This document shows positions 63,006-64,000 of a DNA stretch of 64,000 nt, piece by piece. The stretch comes from Streptomyces sp. HNM0574 (GTDB lineage Bacteria; Actinomycetota; Actinomycetes; Streptomycetales; Streptomycetaceae): assembly GCF_012726235.1 (NCBI RefSeq), contig NZ_JAASAH010000010.1, forward strand, positions 1 through 64,000, read 5' to 3'. How positions within the stretch are numbered: position 1 is the stretch's first letter; each line of letters opens with the position of its first letter. A program made the position numbers and the translations under genes. The notes beneath the pieces were generated by a model. That model saw only the letters and a list, made by a program, of their open reading frames with translations. It ran no database searches and was not told the DNA's origin.

Positions 63006-64000
63006 ATGAACGCCCTCGCCCCCGCGCCCCTGCCCGTGGAGCCTCCGGCCGGCTGTCCCTTCGAACCGCCCGCCGGGCTCGACGCCCTCCGCGCCGAACA
63101 GCCCGTCTCGCGGATCTCGCTGCCCGACGGCGGCCGGGCCTGGCTCGTCACCCGGTACGCGGACGCCCGCGCCGTCCTCGGCGACCAGCGCTTCAGCTCC
63201 GACACCACCCGTCCCGGATACCCGCTCAGCGGCATGACCGGCGGAGCGCCCGTCTCCGGAGCGGCGCGCGGCTTCATCCGCATGGACCCGCCGGAGCACA
63301 CCCGGCTGCGCCGGATGGTCACCCGCGAGTTCATGGTCAAGAAGGTCGAGGCGCTGCGCCCCACGCTCCAGCGCTTCACCGACGAACTGGTCGACGCCAT
63401 GGAGCGCACCGCGCCCGCCGACCGCCCCGTCGACCTCGTCGAGGCCCTCGCGCTGCCGCTGCCCTCGCTCGCCATCAGCCTGCTGCTCGGCGTCCCCTAC
63501 GAGGACCACGAGCTGTTCCAGCGGCTCACCGGCAAGCTGCTCTCCCGCGAGGTCCCGGACGAGGAGCGCGCCACGGCCCGCGGTGAACTCGTCGCGTACC
63601 TCAGTGCGTTGGTGAAGTCCAAGGAGGCCGAGCGCGGCGACGACATCCTCAGCCGGCTGCTCACCGACCAGTACGACGAGGGCGGGCTCAGCCACGAGGA
63701 GGTCGTCTCCTTCGCCGCGCTGCTGCTCATCGCGGGGCACGAGACGACCGCCAACATGATCGGCCTCAGCGCCCTCAGCCTCATGCTCGACCGGGAGACC
63801 GCGGACCGGCTGCGCGAGGATCCCTCGCTGATCCGGGGCGCCGTCGAGGAACTGCTGCGCTTCCACAGCATCATCCGCAACGGCCCGCGCCGCGCCGCCA
63901 CCGAGGACGTCGAGGTGGGCGGGCAGCTGATCCGCGCGGGCGAGGGCGTCGTCGTCGCCGTGCCCGCGGCCAACCGGGACGGGGAGACCTTCGCCGACCC
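63006..64000 (+). CDS. Cytochrome P450 (3' end outside window)
   Basis: The first 331 residues of a soluble bacterial P450 monooxygenase. Visible motifs are FIRMDPPEHTRLRRMVTREF (C-helix), the I-helix AGHETT at 243-248 and the K-helix ExxR at 282-285 (EELLR), then NGPRRAATEDVEVGG. The heme-binding cysteine loop would lie beyond base 64000 and cannot be checked. The pattern resembles the CYP105/107-type P450s common in Streptomyces. GGAG lies 4 bases before the ATG. The substrate is unknown; the upstream inverted repeats suggest TetR control. Confidence 0.92.
   Translation, partial: MNALAPAPLPVEPPAGCPFEPPAGLDALRAEQPVSRISLPDGGRAWLVTRYADARAVLGDQRFSSDTTRPGYPLSGMTGGAPVSGAARGFIRMDPPEHTRLRRMVTREFMVKKVEALRPTLQRFTDELVDAMERTAPADRPVDLVEALALPLPSLAISLLLGVPYEDHELFQRLTGKLLSREVPDEERATARGELVAYLSALVKSKEAERGDDILSRLLTDQYDEGGLSHEEVVSFAALLLIAGHETTANMIGLSALSLMLDRETADRLREDPSLIRGAVEELLRFHSIIRNGPRRAATEDVEVGGQLIRAGEGVVVAVPAANRDGETFAD

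Overview
The window is very GC-rich chromosomal DNA whose gene order (rne, rplU, rpmA, obgE, proB, proA, nadD, rsfS, leuS, comEA, comEC, holA, rpsT, lepA, hemW, hrcA, dnaJ, rsmE) is that of Streptomyces or a very close actinomycete. Frequent GTG starts, 4-base GTGA/ATGA stop-start overlaps and TANNNT -10 boxes placed 6-8 bases before start codons fit the same group. No rRNA, CRISPR array, transposase or integrase was seen.

Layout. 1-6.6 kb: the 3' part of a giant RNase E/G, then L21, L27 and the Obg GTPase. 6.6-12.4 kb: a reverse-strand CDP-glycerol-transferase-like membrane protein, then proB and proA with a small conserved gene between them. 12.4-20.2 kb: two related single-pass membrane proteins, an M48 protease on the reverse strand, a 55-residue membrane protein, and the nadD-LCP/LytR_C-rsfS-phosphatase operon. 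20.3-22.8 kb: two identical tRNA-Ala(GGC) genes flanking two zinc-ribbon microproteins and a GT87-like membrane glycosyltransferase. 22.8-25.9 kb: leuS behind a leucine-rich leader peptide and a terminator, an attenuator-type layout. 26-32.5 kb: a coiled-coil membrane protein, DegV, ComEA and ComEC.

32.3-45.7 kb is an accessory catabolic island between comEC and holA, genes that are normally near neighbours. It has a reverse-strand MFS transporter, eleven co-directional genes (aldehyde dehydrogenase, type I extradiol dioxygenase, aspartate-dehydrogenase-like protein, alpha/beta hydrolase, cupin, two SDRs, a ThDP enzyme, a phthalate-dioxygenase-type reductase, a 74-residue HTH-like protein, a Rieske oxygenase) and a reverse-strand MarR regulator. 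The three transcription units are each preceded by the same 13-base near-palindrome in the same orientation. At two of them a -10 hexamer overlaps it, which suggests one MarR-controlled regulon. The substrate cannot be read from the sequence, but a Rieske hydroxylation, ring cleavage and C-C hydrolysis scheme for an aromatic compound is the simplest reading. ComEC reads 158 bases into the transporter gene on the other strand, so its tail looks like scar sequence at the island edge.

45.7-64 kb returns to core genes: holA, rpsT, lepA, a long-chain acyl-CoA synthetase, hemW, a Uma2-type gene, DUF3097, an MBL hydrolase, hrcA-dnaJ behind a CIRCE element, nitronate monooxygenase-rsmE, a HIT protein, an RNase Z-like protein, a hydrolase-TetR pair, and the start of a cytochrome P450 cut by the window end.
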